This document shows, in pieces, positions 35,606 through 44,123 of a stretch of DNA of 64,000 nucleotides. The stretch comes from Halocynthiibacter sp. SDUM655004 (GTDB lineage Bacteria > Pseudomonadota > Alphaproteobacteria > Rhodobacterales > Rhodobacteraceae): contig NZ_JAPDUG010000001.1 of NCBI RefSeq assembly GCF_026015885.1, positions 1,178,001-1,242,000 of the forward strand. The letters run 5' to 3'. The position numbers and the translations under genes were made by a program. A model generated the notes under the pieces. The model was given only the letters and a program-made list of their open reading frames with translations, ran no database searches and was not told where the DNA came from. Position 1 is the stretch's first letter. The number at the start of each line of letters is the position of its first letter.

Positions 35606-36904
35606 TTAGGCCAACATCGCCACTGGATTTTCGAGGTTATCGACAATCGCGTTGAGCAGGTTCGCACCAACAGCGCCGTCGATCACGCGGTGGTCGACAG
35701 ACATCGTTACCGACATCACCGTAGCGACGGCCAGTTCGCCATCTTCGCCGACGACGGGTTGTTTCTTGCCAGCGCCCACGGCGAGAATGCCGGCGTGGGG
35801 CGGGTTCACGATGGCGTCGAAATTGTCGATGCCGAACATCCCGAGGTTGGAGATTGCGAAAGAACCACCTTGGTATTCATGCGGCGCGAGTTTGCGGTCG
35901 CGGGCGCGGGAGGCGAGGTCTTTCATCTGGGTGGACAGCGCAGAAAGCGATTTCATGTCGGCGTCTTCAAGGACCGGCGTAAAGAGCCCGCCTTCGATGG
36001 CCACGGCCACGGCCACATCGCTCGACTTCATCTGAAGCACGCGGTCGCCCGCCCAGACAGCGTTGGCTTCTGGCACCTGCTGTAGCGCGTTGGCAACGGC
36101 TTTGATGATGAAATCATTCACCGACAGCTTCACGCCACGGCCTTCAAGCTGCTTGTTGAGCTGGCTGCGGAACTTGAGCAGCGCGTCGAGCTTGATATCA
36201 CGGCGCAGATAGAAATGCGGGATGGTCTGCTTGGCCTCTGCAAGGCGCGCAGCGATTGTCTTGCGCATCCCATCGAGCTTGACCTCTTCAAAGTCGCGGC
36301 TCTCGTACATTTTGGCCACGGCATCTGCGCTCGGACCGGATGGCGCTGCGGCGGCTTTGGCGGGTGCCTCGGCTGCTTTTGAAGCGGCTTTCGGTGCTGC
36401 GGTTGCGTTTTCAACGTCGGCTTTGACGATGCGACCCTTGGGGCCGGAGCCTTTGATATCAGTGAGGTCGAGACCTTTGTCAGCGGCAATGCGGCGCGCC
36501 AGAGGCGATGCAAAGATGCGCTCACCCGATGCGGCCTGTGGTGCGGCAGGCGCGGGCTTTGCAGAAGGTGCCTCAGCAGCGGCGGGGGCTTCTTCTGACT
36601 TGGCTTCGGCAGGCGCGGCCGCAGGGGCAGCGCTTGTTTCGCCAATGTCGTCAGCACTCTCGCCATCCTCGAGGAACACAGCAATCACGGAGTTTACCGC
36701 AACTGCTTCTGTGCCTTCTTCAACGAGGATTTTGCCAACAACACCCTCGTCAACAGCTTCGAACTCCATCGTCGCCTTGTCTGTTTCGATCTCGGCAATC
36801 AGATCGCCGGAGCTTACTGTGTCGCCCTCTTTAACGAGCCATTTTGCGAGCGTGCCTTCCTCCATCGTTGGGGAAAGCGCGGGCATGAGAATTTCAATAG
36901 GCAT
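35606..36904 (-). CDS. pdhC: Pyruvate dehydrogenase E2, dihydrolipoamide acetyltransferase
   Basis: Transfers the acetyl group from lipoamide to CoA; core of the complex. 432 residues: one lipoyl domain (residues 1-80, lipoyl Lys43 in [10 protein letters not shown]), an Ala/Pro/Glu-rich linker, the peripheral subunit-binding domain ([35 protein letters not shown]), a second Ala/Pro linker, and the catalytic domain ending with DHRVIDG (His405). Start preceded by AAGGAGAT. Last gene of the pdhA-VOC-pdhB-pdhC operon; the E3 gene is not in the window. Confidence 0.97.
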   Translation of the reverse strand: MPIEILMPALSPTMEEGTLAKWLVKEGDTVSSGDLIAEIETDKATMEFEAVDEGVVGKILVEEGTEAVAVNSVIAVFLEDGESADDIGETSAAPAAAPAEAKSEEAPAAAEAPSAKPAPAAPQAASGERIFASPLARRIAADKGLDLTDIKGSGPKGRIVKADVENATAAPKAASKAAEAPAKAAAAPSGPSADAVAKMYESRDFEEVKLDGMRKTIAARLAEAKQTIPHFYLRRDIKLDALLKFRSQLNKQLEGRGVKLSVNDFIIKAVANALQQVPEANAVWAGDRVLQMKSSDVAVAVAIEGGLFTPVLEDADMKSLSALSTQMKDLASRARDRKLAPHEYQGGSFAISNLGMFGIDNFDAIVNPPHAGILAVGAGKKQPVVGEDGELAVATVMSVTMSVDHRVIDGAVGANLLNAIVDNLENPVAMLA

Positions 36905-36917
36905 ATCCGGTATCTCC

Positions 36918-38294
36918 TTAGCGATAGGTCACTTGCTTGACGGCGGCGATAACTTCGTCGGTCGTGACAAGCGCAAGTTTTTCGAGGTTGGCGGCGTAAG
37001 GCATCGGAACGTCTTTGCCGGTGCAGTTCACAACAGGCGCATCAAGGTAATCAAATGCGCGTTCCATGATCGTTGCCGACAGGTGGTTGCCGATGGCGCC
37101 TACGGGGAACCCTTCTTCGACTGTCACGCAACGGTTTGTTTTCATGACAGATTTCAGGATGGTGTCGTAATCGAGCGGGCGCAGGGTCCGTAGATCGATC
37201 ACCTCGGCAGAGATGCCTTCTTCGGCCAGCTTGTCAGCGGCTTCGAGCGCATATGTCATGCCGATGCCGAATGACACGATGGTCACGTCAGAGCCTTCGC
37301 GCCAGATTTTCGCCTTGCCGAATGGAACGGTGTAATCCTCTAGAACCGGCACGTCGAATGTCTTGCCGTAGAGAATTTCGTTTTCAAGGAAAATCACTGG
37401 GTTGTTGTCGCGGATCGCGGTTTTCATCAGACCCTTGGCGTCAGCAGCGGAGTAGGGCATCACCACCTTGAGGCCGGGGATATGCGCATACCATGCGGCG
37501 TAACACTGGCTGTGCTGCGCGCCAACGCGGGCAGCGGCACCGTTGGGTCCACGGAAGACCATGGGCGCGCCCATTTGCCCGCCGGACATATAGAGCGTTT
37601 TACCCGCAGAGTTCAGGATCTGGTCAATCGCCTGCATGGCGAAGTTAAACGTCATGAACTCGACAATCGGACGCAAGCCAGCGAATGACGCACCCGTTGC
37701 GATCCCGGCAAAGCCGTGTTCGGTAATTGGTGTGTCAATCACGCGCTTGGAGCCAAACTCATCCAGCATGCCCTGAGAAATCTTATAGGCACCTTGGTAC
37801 TCGGCCACTTCCTCACCCATGAGGAAAACGGTTTCGTCGCGGCGCATCTCTTCGGCCATTGCGTCCCGCAGGGCTTCGCGCACTGTGGTCGGGCGCATCT
37901 CTGTGCCTTCTGGGATTTCCGGCTCATCCGGTACAACGATCTCTACAGGTGCAGCGGCTTGTGCAGGGGCAGGGGCTTCCGATGGAGCTTCTGCGGCGGT
38001 TTCTTCCGAAGCGGCGGGTGCTGACGACGTTACAGCAGCGTCTGCGTCTTCGCCTTCTTCAAGAAGCACGGCGATGGCGGTGTTTACAGCAACGCCTTCG
38101 GAGCCTTCTTCAACGAGGATTTTGCCAAGGATGCCTTCATCCACGGCTTCAAACTCCATGGTGGCCTTGTCGGTTTCGATCTCGGCCATGACCATGCCAG
38201 CCTCAATGGTGTCACCCTCTTTGACGAGCCATTTTGCAAGCGTGCCTTCCTCCATAGTGGGGGAAAGCGCGGGCATAAGAATTTCTGTTGCCAT
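36918..38294 (-). CDS. pdhB: Pyruvate dehydrogenase E1 beta with N-terminal lipoyl domain
   Basis: Forms the alpha2beta2 thiamine-dependent decarboxylase with PdhA. 458 residues because of an extra N-terminal lipoyl domain (residues 1-80, Lys43 in [10 protein letters not shown]) and an Ala/Pro/Glu linker before the beta domain, which starts near [18 protein letters not shown]. Further motifs: [51 protein letters not shown]. The extra lipoyl domain is known from alphaproteobacteria and is very similar to that of PdhC here. Thirteen bases before pdhC. Confidence 0.96.
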   Translation of the reverse strand: MATEILMPALSPTMEEGTLAKWLVKEGDTIEAGMVMAEIETDKATMEFEAVDEGILGKILVEEGSEGVAVNTAIAVLLEEGEDADAAVTSSAPAASEETAAEAPSEAPAPAQAAAPVEIVVPDEPEIPEGTEMRPTTVREALRDAMAEEMRRDETVFLMGEEVAEYQGAYKISQGMLDEFGSKRVIDTPITEHGFAGIATGASFAGLRPIVEFMTFNFAMQAIDQILNSAGKTLYMSGGQMGAPMVFRGPNGAAARVGAQHSQCYAAWYAHIPGLKVVMPYSAADAKGLMKTAIRDNNPVIFLENEILYGKTFDVPVLEDYTVPFGKAKIWREGSDVTIVSFGIGMTYALEAADKLAEEGISAEVIDLRTLRPLDYDTILKSVMKTNRCVTVEEGFPVGAIGNHLSATIMERAFDYLDAPVVNCTGKDVPMPYAANLEKLALVTTDEVIAAVKQVTYR

Positions 38295-38295
38295 A

Positions 38296-38685
38296 TCAGT
38301 TGTCTCCTTCCGCCGGGGTTATCATCCCCACGATGTTTCCTTGCCCATCTTCGACATAGGCTGCCCGGCCAATACCGGGATAATCGGTTGGTGGCAGGGC
38401 TTCGTCCCCGCCGTTTTTAAGCGCCCAAGCATAGCTGGCGTCGCAATCCGCAACCTCGAAGGTCATGGTGCCGCCGCGCACAGGCGCGCCTTTTTCTGGC
38501 GTGTCGCCCATGCGTGCCATCAGGCCGCCGGTCACACCCTTGTCCATGCCAATATCGGCGCCTTCGATGAGGTGATACCCCATCTCCTCGCCGCCAGTCA
38601 TGGGCGCGAACGACCAGCCAAAAAGGCCGGTATAGAAGGCTTTTGCCGCCTCTACGTCCGCTGCATGGATTTCGAAATGCGGCAT
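38296..38685 (-). CDS. VOC family (glyoxalase/bleomycin resistance-like) protein
   Basis: A 129-residue protein with two beta-alpha-beta-beta-beta modules: [29 protein letters not shown] and [53 protein letters not shown]. Candidate metal ligands are His3 and the acidic residues of the second module. It is wedged between pdhA (3-base gap) and pdhB (1-base gap), so is certainly in the pdh operon. Substrate unknown; the location suggests repair or detoxification of a keto-acid side product, but that is inference. Confidence 0.88.
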   Translation of the reverse strand: MPHFEIHAADVEAAKAFYTGLFGWSFAPMTGGEEMGYHLIEGADIGMDKGVTGGLMARMGDTPEKGAPVRGGTMTFEVADCDASYAWALKNGGDEALPPTDYPGIGRAAYVEDGQGNIVGMITPAEGDN

Positions 38686-38688
38686 GCC

Positions 38689-39684
38689 CTAGGCCTCCGC
38701 ATAGATATCTGTGTAAAGCTCGTCGAGCGCGGGTTCGGGGCTTTCCTTGGCGAATTCTGCCGCGTCGTTAACGGTGGCTTTGATCTCTTTGTCGATCGCC
38801 TTGAGGTCTTCCTCTGTCGCGTGTTTGCCAGTCAACAGCATATCGCGAACCTGCTCGATACAGTCACGCTCTTCGCGCATCTTCTGTACTTCTTCGCGGG
38901 TACGGTATTTTGCAGGGTCAGACATGGAGTGACCGCGGTACCGGTATGTTTTCACTTCGAGGATATAAGGGCCTTCGCCGCTGCGACAGTGGGCGATAGC
39001 CTTTTCCGCCGCTTCCTTCACCGCAAGAACGTCCATACCGTCCACAGCTTCACCAGGAATAGAGAAGCCTGCGCCACGTGTATAAAGCTCAGGAGAGGAG
39101 GAGGCACGCTGAAGGCTTGTGCCCATGGCGTATTGGTTGTTCTCGATCACAAACACAACGGGCAGCTTCCAGAGGCTTGCCATGTTGAATGTTTCGTAAA
39201 CCTGTCCTTGGTTGGCAGCGCCGTCGCCAAAATAAGCGAAAGAAACGCGGTCGTTGCCGAGGTATTTGTCGGCAAAGGCTAGGCCCGCACCAATCGGAAC
39301 CTGTGCACCAACGATGCCGTGGCCGCCATAGAAGTTCTTCTCTTTGGAGAACATGTGCATGGAGCCGCCTTTACCTTTGGAATAGCCGCCTTCACGACCG
39401 GTAAGCTCGGCCATCACGCCTTTGGGGTCCATGCCACAGGCCAGCATATGGCCGTGGTCACGATAAGATGTGACGCGCTTGTCGCCGTCTTCGGTGGCGG
39501 CCTCGATGCCAACCACAACCGCTTCTTGGCCGATATACAGGTGACAGAAGCCGCCAATGAGGCCCATGCCGTAGAGCTGACCGGCCTTTTCTTCGAATCG
39601 GCGGATCAGGAGCATTTCCTTGTAGTAGGAAAGCAATTCATCCTTGGAAACGTTTGGTTTCTTTGATGTTTTTTTAGCGGCCAT
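38689..39684 (-). CDS. pdhA: Pyruvate dehydrogenase E1 alpha
   Basis: Binds thiamine diphosphate and decarboxylates pyruvate. 331 residues: MLLIRRFEEKAGQLYGMGLIGGFCHLYIGQEAV, HMFSKEKNFYGGHGIVGAQ, the ThDP motif GDGAANQGQVYETFNMASLWKLPVVFVIENN, and YRYRGHSMSDPAKYRT at the phosphorylation-loop region. GGAGGAG precedes the start. First gene of the pdh operon, 40 bases from a perfect palindrome (39725-39744). Confidence 0.97.
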   Translation of the reverse strand: MAAKKTSKKPNVSKDELLSYYKEMLLIRRFEEKAGQLYGMGLIGGFCHLYIGQEAVVVGIEAATEDGDKRVTSYRDHGHMLACGMDPKGVMAELTGREGGYSKGKGGSMHMFSKEKNFYGGHGIVGAQVPIGAGLAFADKYLGNDRVSFAYFGDGAANQGQVYETFNMASLWKLPVVFVIENNQYAMGTSLQRASSSPELYTRGAGFSIPGEAVDGMDVLAVKEAAEKAIAHCRSGEGPYILEVKTYRYRGHSMSDPAKYRTREEVQKMREERDCIEQVRDMLLTGKHATEEDLKAIDKEIKATVNDAAEFAKESPEPALDELYTDIYAEA

Positions 39685-39724
39685 AGGAGGCTCCTCCGTC
39701 GCGTAACTTCTTTCGAAATCTCAG

Positions 39725-39744
39725 ATAGTTTAGTATTAAACTAT
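39725..39744. promoter_or_regulatory. Perfect palindrome upstream of pdhA, candidate operator
   Basis: ATAGTTTA, GTAT, TAAACTAT: both 8-base arms are exact reverse complements. It lies 40 bases upstream of the pdhA start, where it would overlap the promoter. Such AT-rich palindromes are typical of MarR- or GntR-like dimers. No regulator gene lies next to the operon. Confidence 0.55.
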
Positions 39745-39845
39745 TTGGAAGCGAAAATCTACAGGCGCGACAATCTAAAGTGCCGCAGGGGCAGCTTTGG
39801 GTGAAAATCAAGGGAAAGCGCGGCGCGAATTACCGCGCCAGCGGG

Positions 39846-40148
39846 TTAGCGAACGACGATTTCGTCGCTGCGAATGAGGCCGAGCACGGAGCGGGCCTGT
39901 TCATCCAGAAGGTCAAGATCAAGATAGCTGTCAGAGAGGCGGCGGGTCTTGTTTTCCATCACCGCAACCTGACGCGAAATCTCGGCAAGCTCCGCCTTGA
40001 GCGCTTCGGCTTCAGCGGTGATCTGCACACGGTTGAAAATACCATAGTCACCCTGCACAGCGGCAAAGGTGAAATAGACCGCAAGTCCGGTTGCGCCGAT
40101 GCTATAGGCCCAGACTCCCAGAAGGGATTTGCGCTTTGGTTGACTCAT
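39846..40148 (-). CDS. ftsB: Septum formation initiator family protein (FtsB/DivIC-like)
   Basis: A 100-residue bitopic divisome protein. After a short basic N-terminus (MSQPKRKSLLG) comes one transmembrane helix (VWAYSIGATGLAVYFTFAAV), then GDYGIFNRVQITAEAEALKAELAEISRQVAVMENKTRRL, a periplasmic coiled coil with heptad spacing, and LDLDLLDEQARSVLGLIRSDEIVV, the conserved end. The start at 40148 has GAGG upstream; the longer frame from 40202 is rejected. Lies between fba and pdhA on the same strand, the usual place in Rhodobacterales. Confidence 0.88.
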   Translation of the reverse strand: MSQPKRKSLLGVWAYSIGATGLAVYFTFAAVQGDYGIFNRVQITAEAEALKAELAEISRQVAVMENKTRRLSDSYLDLDLLDEQARSVLGLIRSDEIVVR

Positions 40149-40274
40149 GCTTGCCTCGTTGTGCCGCCCTCTTTTGGGGTGGTCCCAGCGACTATGCCAC
40201 ATGTGATTCGTCGTGTGAATCCCTTGATTCGACTATTGTGAAGTTTTTTTCACAGCTGAGATGGGGTGTGACGC

Positions 40275-40303
40275 AAAAGGCCCGCATGGGGTTGCGGGCC
40301 TTA
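40275..40303 (-). terminator. Terminator of fba
   Basis: AAGGCCCGCA (40277-40286) and TGCGGGCCTT (40293-40302) make a 10-bp stem with loop TGGGGT, followed on the minus strand by TTTTGCG. It lies just beyond the fba stop. Confidence 0.8.
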
Positions 40304-40326
40304 AGTTTGTCGAAAGGGTAAGGGGG

Positions 40327-41256
40327 TTATTCCTTGCCCTTATAGATGTTTACGAGCTTGCCGAGCATCGCCAGCGCATCTTCGCGCTCGCGTTGGAAGC
40401 TGTTGCGTCCGATGATCGAGCCGTTGCCGCCGCCGTCACGGATGGCGCGGGCGTCATCATAGACACTGTCGGCGCCTTTCTTTGCGCCGCCGGAAAAGAC
40501 GACGATCCGACGGCCCGCAAAAGCTGCGTCCATACAATTGCTGACGCGCGCGGCTTGGGTTGCGATGTCGATCTTCTCGTCTTCATAGACCTTCTTGGCT
40601 TCGGGCAGGGAGAGATGATCTGTCGAGAGTTTGATCTTGATGATATGCGCGCCAAGGAGTGCCGCGATTTGCGCAGCATATGCGGCGATGTCGATCGCAG
40701 TTTCGCCGTTTTTGTCCAATGCTTCGCCGCGTGGATAGGACCAGATAACGGTTGCGATGCCCTTGGACGCCGCTTCTTCGCGCATGGCGGAGATTTCTTC
40801 GAACATCTCGAGCCCTGCGGAGGAGCCAGGATAGATCGTGAAGCCAATAGCCGATGCGCCGATGCGCAGCGCATCATCAACGCTCGCGGTGATCGCTTGG
40901 TCTTTGGCGGCCTCAGACGGGATCAGCGAGTTGGCGGAGTTGGCCTTGAGGATTGTTGGGATTTGACCCGCGTAGGTGTCCGCTCCGGCTTCGAGCATGC
41001 CAAGCGGCGCGGCAAAGGCGTTGAGCCCCGCATCAATCGCCAGTTGGTAGTGGTAATGCGGGTCATAGGCCGCCGGATTTGGTGCAAAGCTGCGGGCAGG
41101 GCCGTGTTCAAAACCTTGGTCAACAGGCAGGATAATCATCTTGCCGGTGCCGCCGAGTTTGCCGTTCATCAGGATGCGGCAGAGGTTTGCCTTAACACCC
41201 GGAGTTTCGCCTTCGTAGTTGGCTAGAATTTTTTGAACAATGCGCGTCGCTCTCAT
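40327..41256 (-). CDS. fba: Fructose-bisphosphate aldolase, class I (DhnA/FbaB type)
   Basis: Interconverts fructose 1,6-bisphosphate with the two triose phosphates. 309 residues. Features: MIILPVDQGFEHGPARSFAPNPAAYDP, GFTIYPGS, IWSYPRGEAL and HIIKIKLSTDHLSL, where the lysine of KIKL is the expected Schiff-base residue, and VVFSGGAKKG near the C-terminus for phosphate binding. AGAGG precedes the start. pgk lies just upstream on the same strand but with its own terminator, so fba has its own promoter, with two operator-like sites at 41331-41363. Confidence 0.94.
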   Translation of the reverse strand: MRATRIVQKILANYEGETPGVKANLCRILMNGKLGGTGKMIILPVDQGFEHGPARSFAPNPAAYDPHYHYQLAIDAGLNAFAAPLGMLEAGADTYAGQIPTILKANSANSLIPSEAAKDQAITASVDDALRIGASAIGFTIYPGSSAGLEMFEEISAMREEAASKGIATVIWSYPRGEALDKNGETAIDIAAYAAQIAALLGAHIIKIKLSTDHLSLPEAKKVYEDEKIDIATQAARVSNCMDAAFAGRRIVVFSGGAKKGADSVYDDARAIRDGGGNGSIIGRNSFQREREDALAMLGKLVNIYKGKE

Positions 41257-41330
41257 GGAATGATCCTCTTGGAGATTACAAATCGGGCCTGAGACTACCC
41301 CATACAGGGCTGGAACCGAGTTGCAATGCT

Positions 41331-41363
41331 GATAGCGTTAACAGGGTGCATGGTTGCGCTAAC
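41331..41363. promoter_or_regulatory. Two LacI-type operator candidates upstream of fba
   Basis: GATAGCGTTAAC (41331-41342) and GGTTGCGCTAAC (41352-41363) share the core GTTA-GCG-TTAAC/GCTAAC with centres 21 bp apart, two helical turns. A matching GTTAGCGTTAAC lies upstream of eno (49884-49895). The LacI-family regulator CceR, known to control lower glycolysis in Rhodobacter, is a candidate; I cannot confirm its consensus. Confidence 0.45.
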
Positions 41364-41440
41364 AGATTATTTTCATTCGCTAAAAATAGAGTTTGGGCGG
41401 AATTGTTTCCCTTTTTCAGGGGCGTCAGAGGGCATAGAAA

Positions 41441-41468
41441 AAGGGCGCGCATACCGATCCGCGCCCTT
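41441..41468 (-). terminator. Terminator of pgk
   Basis: AAGGGCGCG (41441-41449) pairs with CGCGCCCTT (41460-41468); the minus strand continues TTTTTCTATG. It lies about 30 bases after the pgk stop. Confidence 0.8.
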
Positions 41469-41498
41469 GCAAAAAATCTGGTGGTCGCTCGAGGGCGT

Positions 41499-42677
41499 TT
41501 ATCCCTCCAGAGCCGCAACTCCGGGGAGGGTTTTGCCTTCCATCCACTCTAGGAACGCGCCGCCGGCGGTTGAGATATAGGTGAAGTCCTTCGCCGCGTC
41601 GGCTTTGTTAAGCGCAGCAACCGTATCACCACCGCCCGCAACAGAGATCAGCTTGCCTGCGCGAGAGAGTTCAGCAGCCTGTTTGGCGGCGGCATTGGTG
41701 GCCGCGTCGAAGGGCTGGATTTCAAATGCACCGAGCGGGCCGTTCCAGATCAGGGTTTTGCTGTTGGCAAGCGCCTCTGCAATGGTGGCGACTGTTTCTG
41801 GACCTGCATCCAAAATCATCGCATCCGCAGGGCAGGCATCCGCTGCAACCGTTTCGTTGGCGGCATTGGCGGCAAACTCGCGGGCCACAACCACATCGCT
41901 TGGCAGGATCACATTGCAATTAGCCGCTTTCGCTTTGGCGAGGATATCGCGGGCGGTGTCTGTCATCTCGTGTTCGGCAAGGGATTTGCCGACGTCGATG
42001 CCTTGGGCCGCAAGGAAGGTGTTGGCCATGCCGCCGCCAATCACAAGGTGATCGACCTTTTCAACGAGGTTGCCGAGCAACTCGAGCTTGGTGGAGACTT
42101 TAGCTCCGCCGACAACCGCCATTACAGGGCGTTTTGGTGTGCCGAGCGCGCCTTCGAGCGCGGAAAGCTCGGCCTGCATCAAACGGCCCGCGCAGGCAGG
42201 AAGCAAGCGGGCGAGGGCTTCGGTTGAGGCGTGGGCGCGGTGCGCCGCGGAAAAGGCGTCGTTGCAATAGATATCACCCAGCGTTGCCAAGCGGGCGGCA
42301 AACTCTGGGTCGTTCTTTTCTTCGCCGGGGTTGAAACGCAGATTCTCAAGCAAGAGCACTTCGCCCTCGGCAAGAGCATCAACGGCTGCACCATAGTTGC
42401 CATCCGCGAATTTGACTTCGCAGCCAAGCGCCTTTGAAAGTGCGGGCACAACAACGCGCAGGCTCATCTCGGGAACCACTTTACCCTTGGGGCGGCCGAA
42501 ATGCGCCATCAGGATCGGTTTGCCGCCAGCGGCCAGAATATCGCGCACGGTGGGCAAAATCCGTTGAATCCGCGTGTCGTCGGTCACAACACCGTCAGCG
42601 ACGGGCACGTTCACGTCTACCCGCGTCAGAACGCGTTTTCCGGCCAATTGCATATCATCGAGGGTTTTCCAGGCCAT
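41499..42677 (-). CDS. pgk: Phosphoglycerate kinase
   Basis: Transfers phosphate between 1,3-bisphosphoglycerate and ADP. 392 residues. Motifs: [68 protein letters not shown], and near the C-terminus [13 protein letters not shown] and [18 protein letters not shown] lies before the start. It is divergent from the cyclophilin genes. Confidence 0.97.
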   Translation of the reverse strand: MAWKTLDDMQLAGKRVLTRVDVNVPVADGVVTDDTRIQRILPTVRDILAAGGKPILMAHFGRPKGKVVPEMSLRVVVPALSKALGCEVKFADGNYGAAVDALAEGEVLLLENLRFNPGEEKNDPEFAARLATLGDIYCNDAFSAAHRAHASTEALARLLPACAGRLMQAELSALEGALGTPKRPVMAVVGGAKVSTKLELLGNLVEKVDHLVIGGGMANTFLAAQGIDVGKSLAEHEMTDTARDILAKAKAANCNVILPSDVVVAREFAANAANETVAADACPADAMILDAGPETVATIAEALANSKTLIWNGPLGAFEIQPFDAATNAAAKQAAELSRAGKLISVAGGGDTVAALNKADAAKDFTYISTAGGAFLEWMEGKTLPGVAALEG

Positions 42678-42806
42678 GAGAGGCTCCTGTTTGTGCTTCG
42701 GTTGCCCCTTTCACACAGCAAAGCTCCGCCAAGGTCAACCATTTCCCCTTTTCCTTTGGGCATAGGGCGCATAAGTTCAGGCCGATTGGATAAAAAGGAG
42801 GCCAAA

Positions 42807-43313
42807 ATGGCTGATTACAAAGATCCCGAAAACACGCTGCTTCTTGAACTCAAGGACGGCACAGTCGTGATCGAGCTACTTCCGGATGTTGCTCCCAAGC
42901 ATGTTGAGCGCATCAAGGAGCTTGCTCGTGCTGGCGCATATGACAATGTTGCGTTCCACCGCGTGATCCCGGGTTTCATGGCGCAAACAGGCGACGTGGC
43001 CAACGGCAACATGGAAAACAACTTCAACCTGCACCGCGCAGGGACAGGCGGCTCTGATCTGCCTGATCTTCCGGCTGAATTCTCCAAAGTGCCACATAGC
43101 CGCGGTTCGCTTGGTGCGGCGCGGTCGCAAAACCCGAACTCCGCAAACAGCCAGTTCTTTATCAACTTTACCGACAACAACTTCCTCAATGGTCAGTACA
43201 CTGTCTACGGTCAGGTCACGTCGGGCATGGAGCATGTGGACGCGATTCAGGCGGGCGAGCCTCCGGCAAACCCTGATCGCATGATCTCCATGAAGGTGGC
43301 CGCAGATGCGTAG
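42807..43313 (+). CDS. Peptidyl-prolyl cis-trans isomerase, cyclophilin type, cytoplasmic
   Basis: A 168-residue proline isomerase. Active-site motifs: NVAFHRVIPGFMAQTGD, GAARSQNPNSANSQFFINF and NGQYTVYGQVTSGMEHVDAI. AAGGAGG precedes the ATG at 42807, and no signal peptide is present. Its last eight bases overlap the next gene, a second cyclophilin. The pair looks like a tandem duplication. Confidence 0.95.
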   Translation: MADYKDPENTLLLELKDGTVVIELLPDVAPKHVERIKELARAGAYDNVAFHRVIPGFMAQTGDVANGNMENNFNLHRAGTGGSDLPDLPAEFSKVPHSRGSLGAARSQNPNSANSQFFINFTDNNFLNGQYTVYGQVTSGMEHVDAIQAGEPPANPDRMISMKVAADA

Positions 43314-43920
43314 CGACACGCTGATCATCTCGGCGCTGTCGATCGTTGGGGCAGGGGTTCTGGGCGGATGGATGTTCATGAACTCCGCCGCACAGGCACA
43401 ATCCACCCCGATGGAAGACGGACCCGGCCCGAACCTTGTGATCGAAGTGGGCGGCGAAACCGAAGGGACGATCGTCATTGATCTGCGCCCTGATCTTGCG
43501 CCGAACCACGTAGAGCGTTTCACAACGCTGGCCAACGATGGCGCCTATGACAACGTGGTGTTCCACCGCGTGATCGACGGCTTCATGGCGCAGACCGGTG
43601 ACGTTCAATTCGGTAAAACAGGCGGAGACACCCGCCGCGCCGGTATGGGCGGCAGTGAGCTTCCTGATGTGAAGGCCGAGTTTTCCGATGCGGATTTCCA
43701 GCGTGGTATCGTCGGTGTTGCGCGGTCGCAAAATCCGGATTCCGCCAACAGCCAGTTCTTCATCATGTTCGCACCGGCCCCGCATCTGAACGGGCAATAT
43801 ACGGTTGTTGGCCATGTGGTTGAAGGCATGGATGTTGTTGATGCAATCAAAAAGGGCGATGGCCCGAACGGCGCGGTAAGTGATCCTGACTTCATGAAGT
43901 CGGTTACAGTCGTCGAATAA
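43306..43920 (+). CDS. Peptidyl-prolyl cis-trans isomerase, cyclophilin type, exported
   Basis: A 204-residue protein with an N-terminal hydrophobic segment and AQA site (LIISALSIVGAGVLGGWMFMNSAAQA), so secreted to the periplasm or anchored. The cyclophilin domain has NVVFHRVIDGFMAQTGD, GVARSQNPDSANSQFFIMF and NGQYTVVGHVVEGMDVVDAI, closely matching its upstream neighbour. It overlaps that gene by eight bases and is probably translationally coupled. Confidence 0.93.
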   Translation: MRSDTLIISALSIVGAGVLGGWMFMNSAAQAQSTPMEDGPGPNLVIEVGGETEGTIVIDLRPDLAPNHVERFTTLANDGAYDNVVFHRVIDGFMAQTGDVQFGKTGGDTRRAGMGGSELPDVKAEFSDADFQRGIVGVARSQNPDSANSQFFIMFAPAPHLNGQYTVVGHVVEGMDVVDAIKKGDGPNGAVSDPDFMKSVTVVE

Positions 43921-44123
43921 GAATATTGGGGCGCAGACGCGGTTTTGCGCCCCATTCCCGCAAATTTCCAAAATTTCCGCTGGATTATGCTGAGTTTTGC
44001 GAGGTTTAGGCGCGCGATCCCAGATTAGCCCAAAATTTCATTCGGTTAACAGCCTGTCACTCCTGCGTGACATGGGCTGGTAACTCGGAAAAGAGGCTGC
44101 CACCTTACGCTTGGAGGTGGATT

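Noticed and set aside
37819-39282. 487-residue plus-strand open frame
   Set aside because: Antisense to pdhB, the VOC gene and pdhA; rich in Ser and Ala runs that mirror the lipoyl linker.
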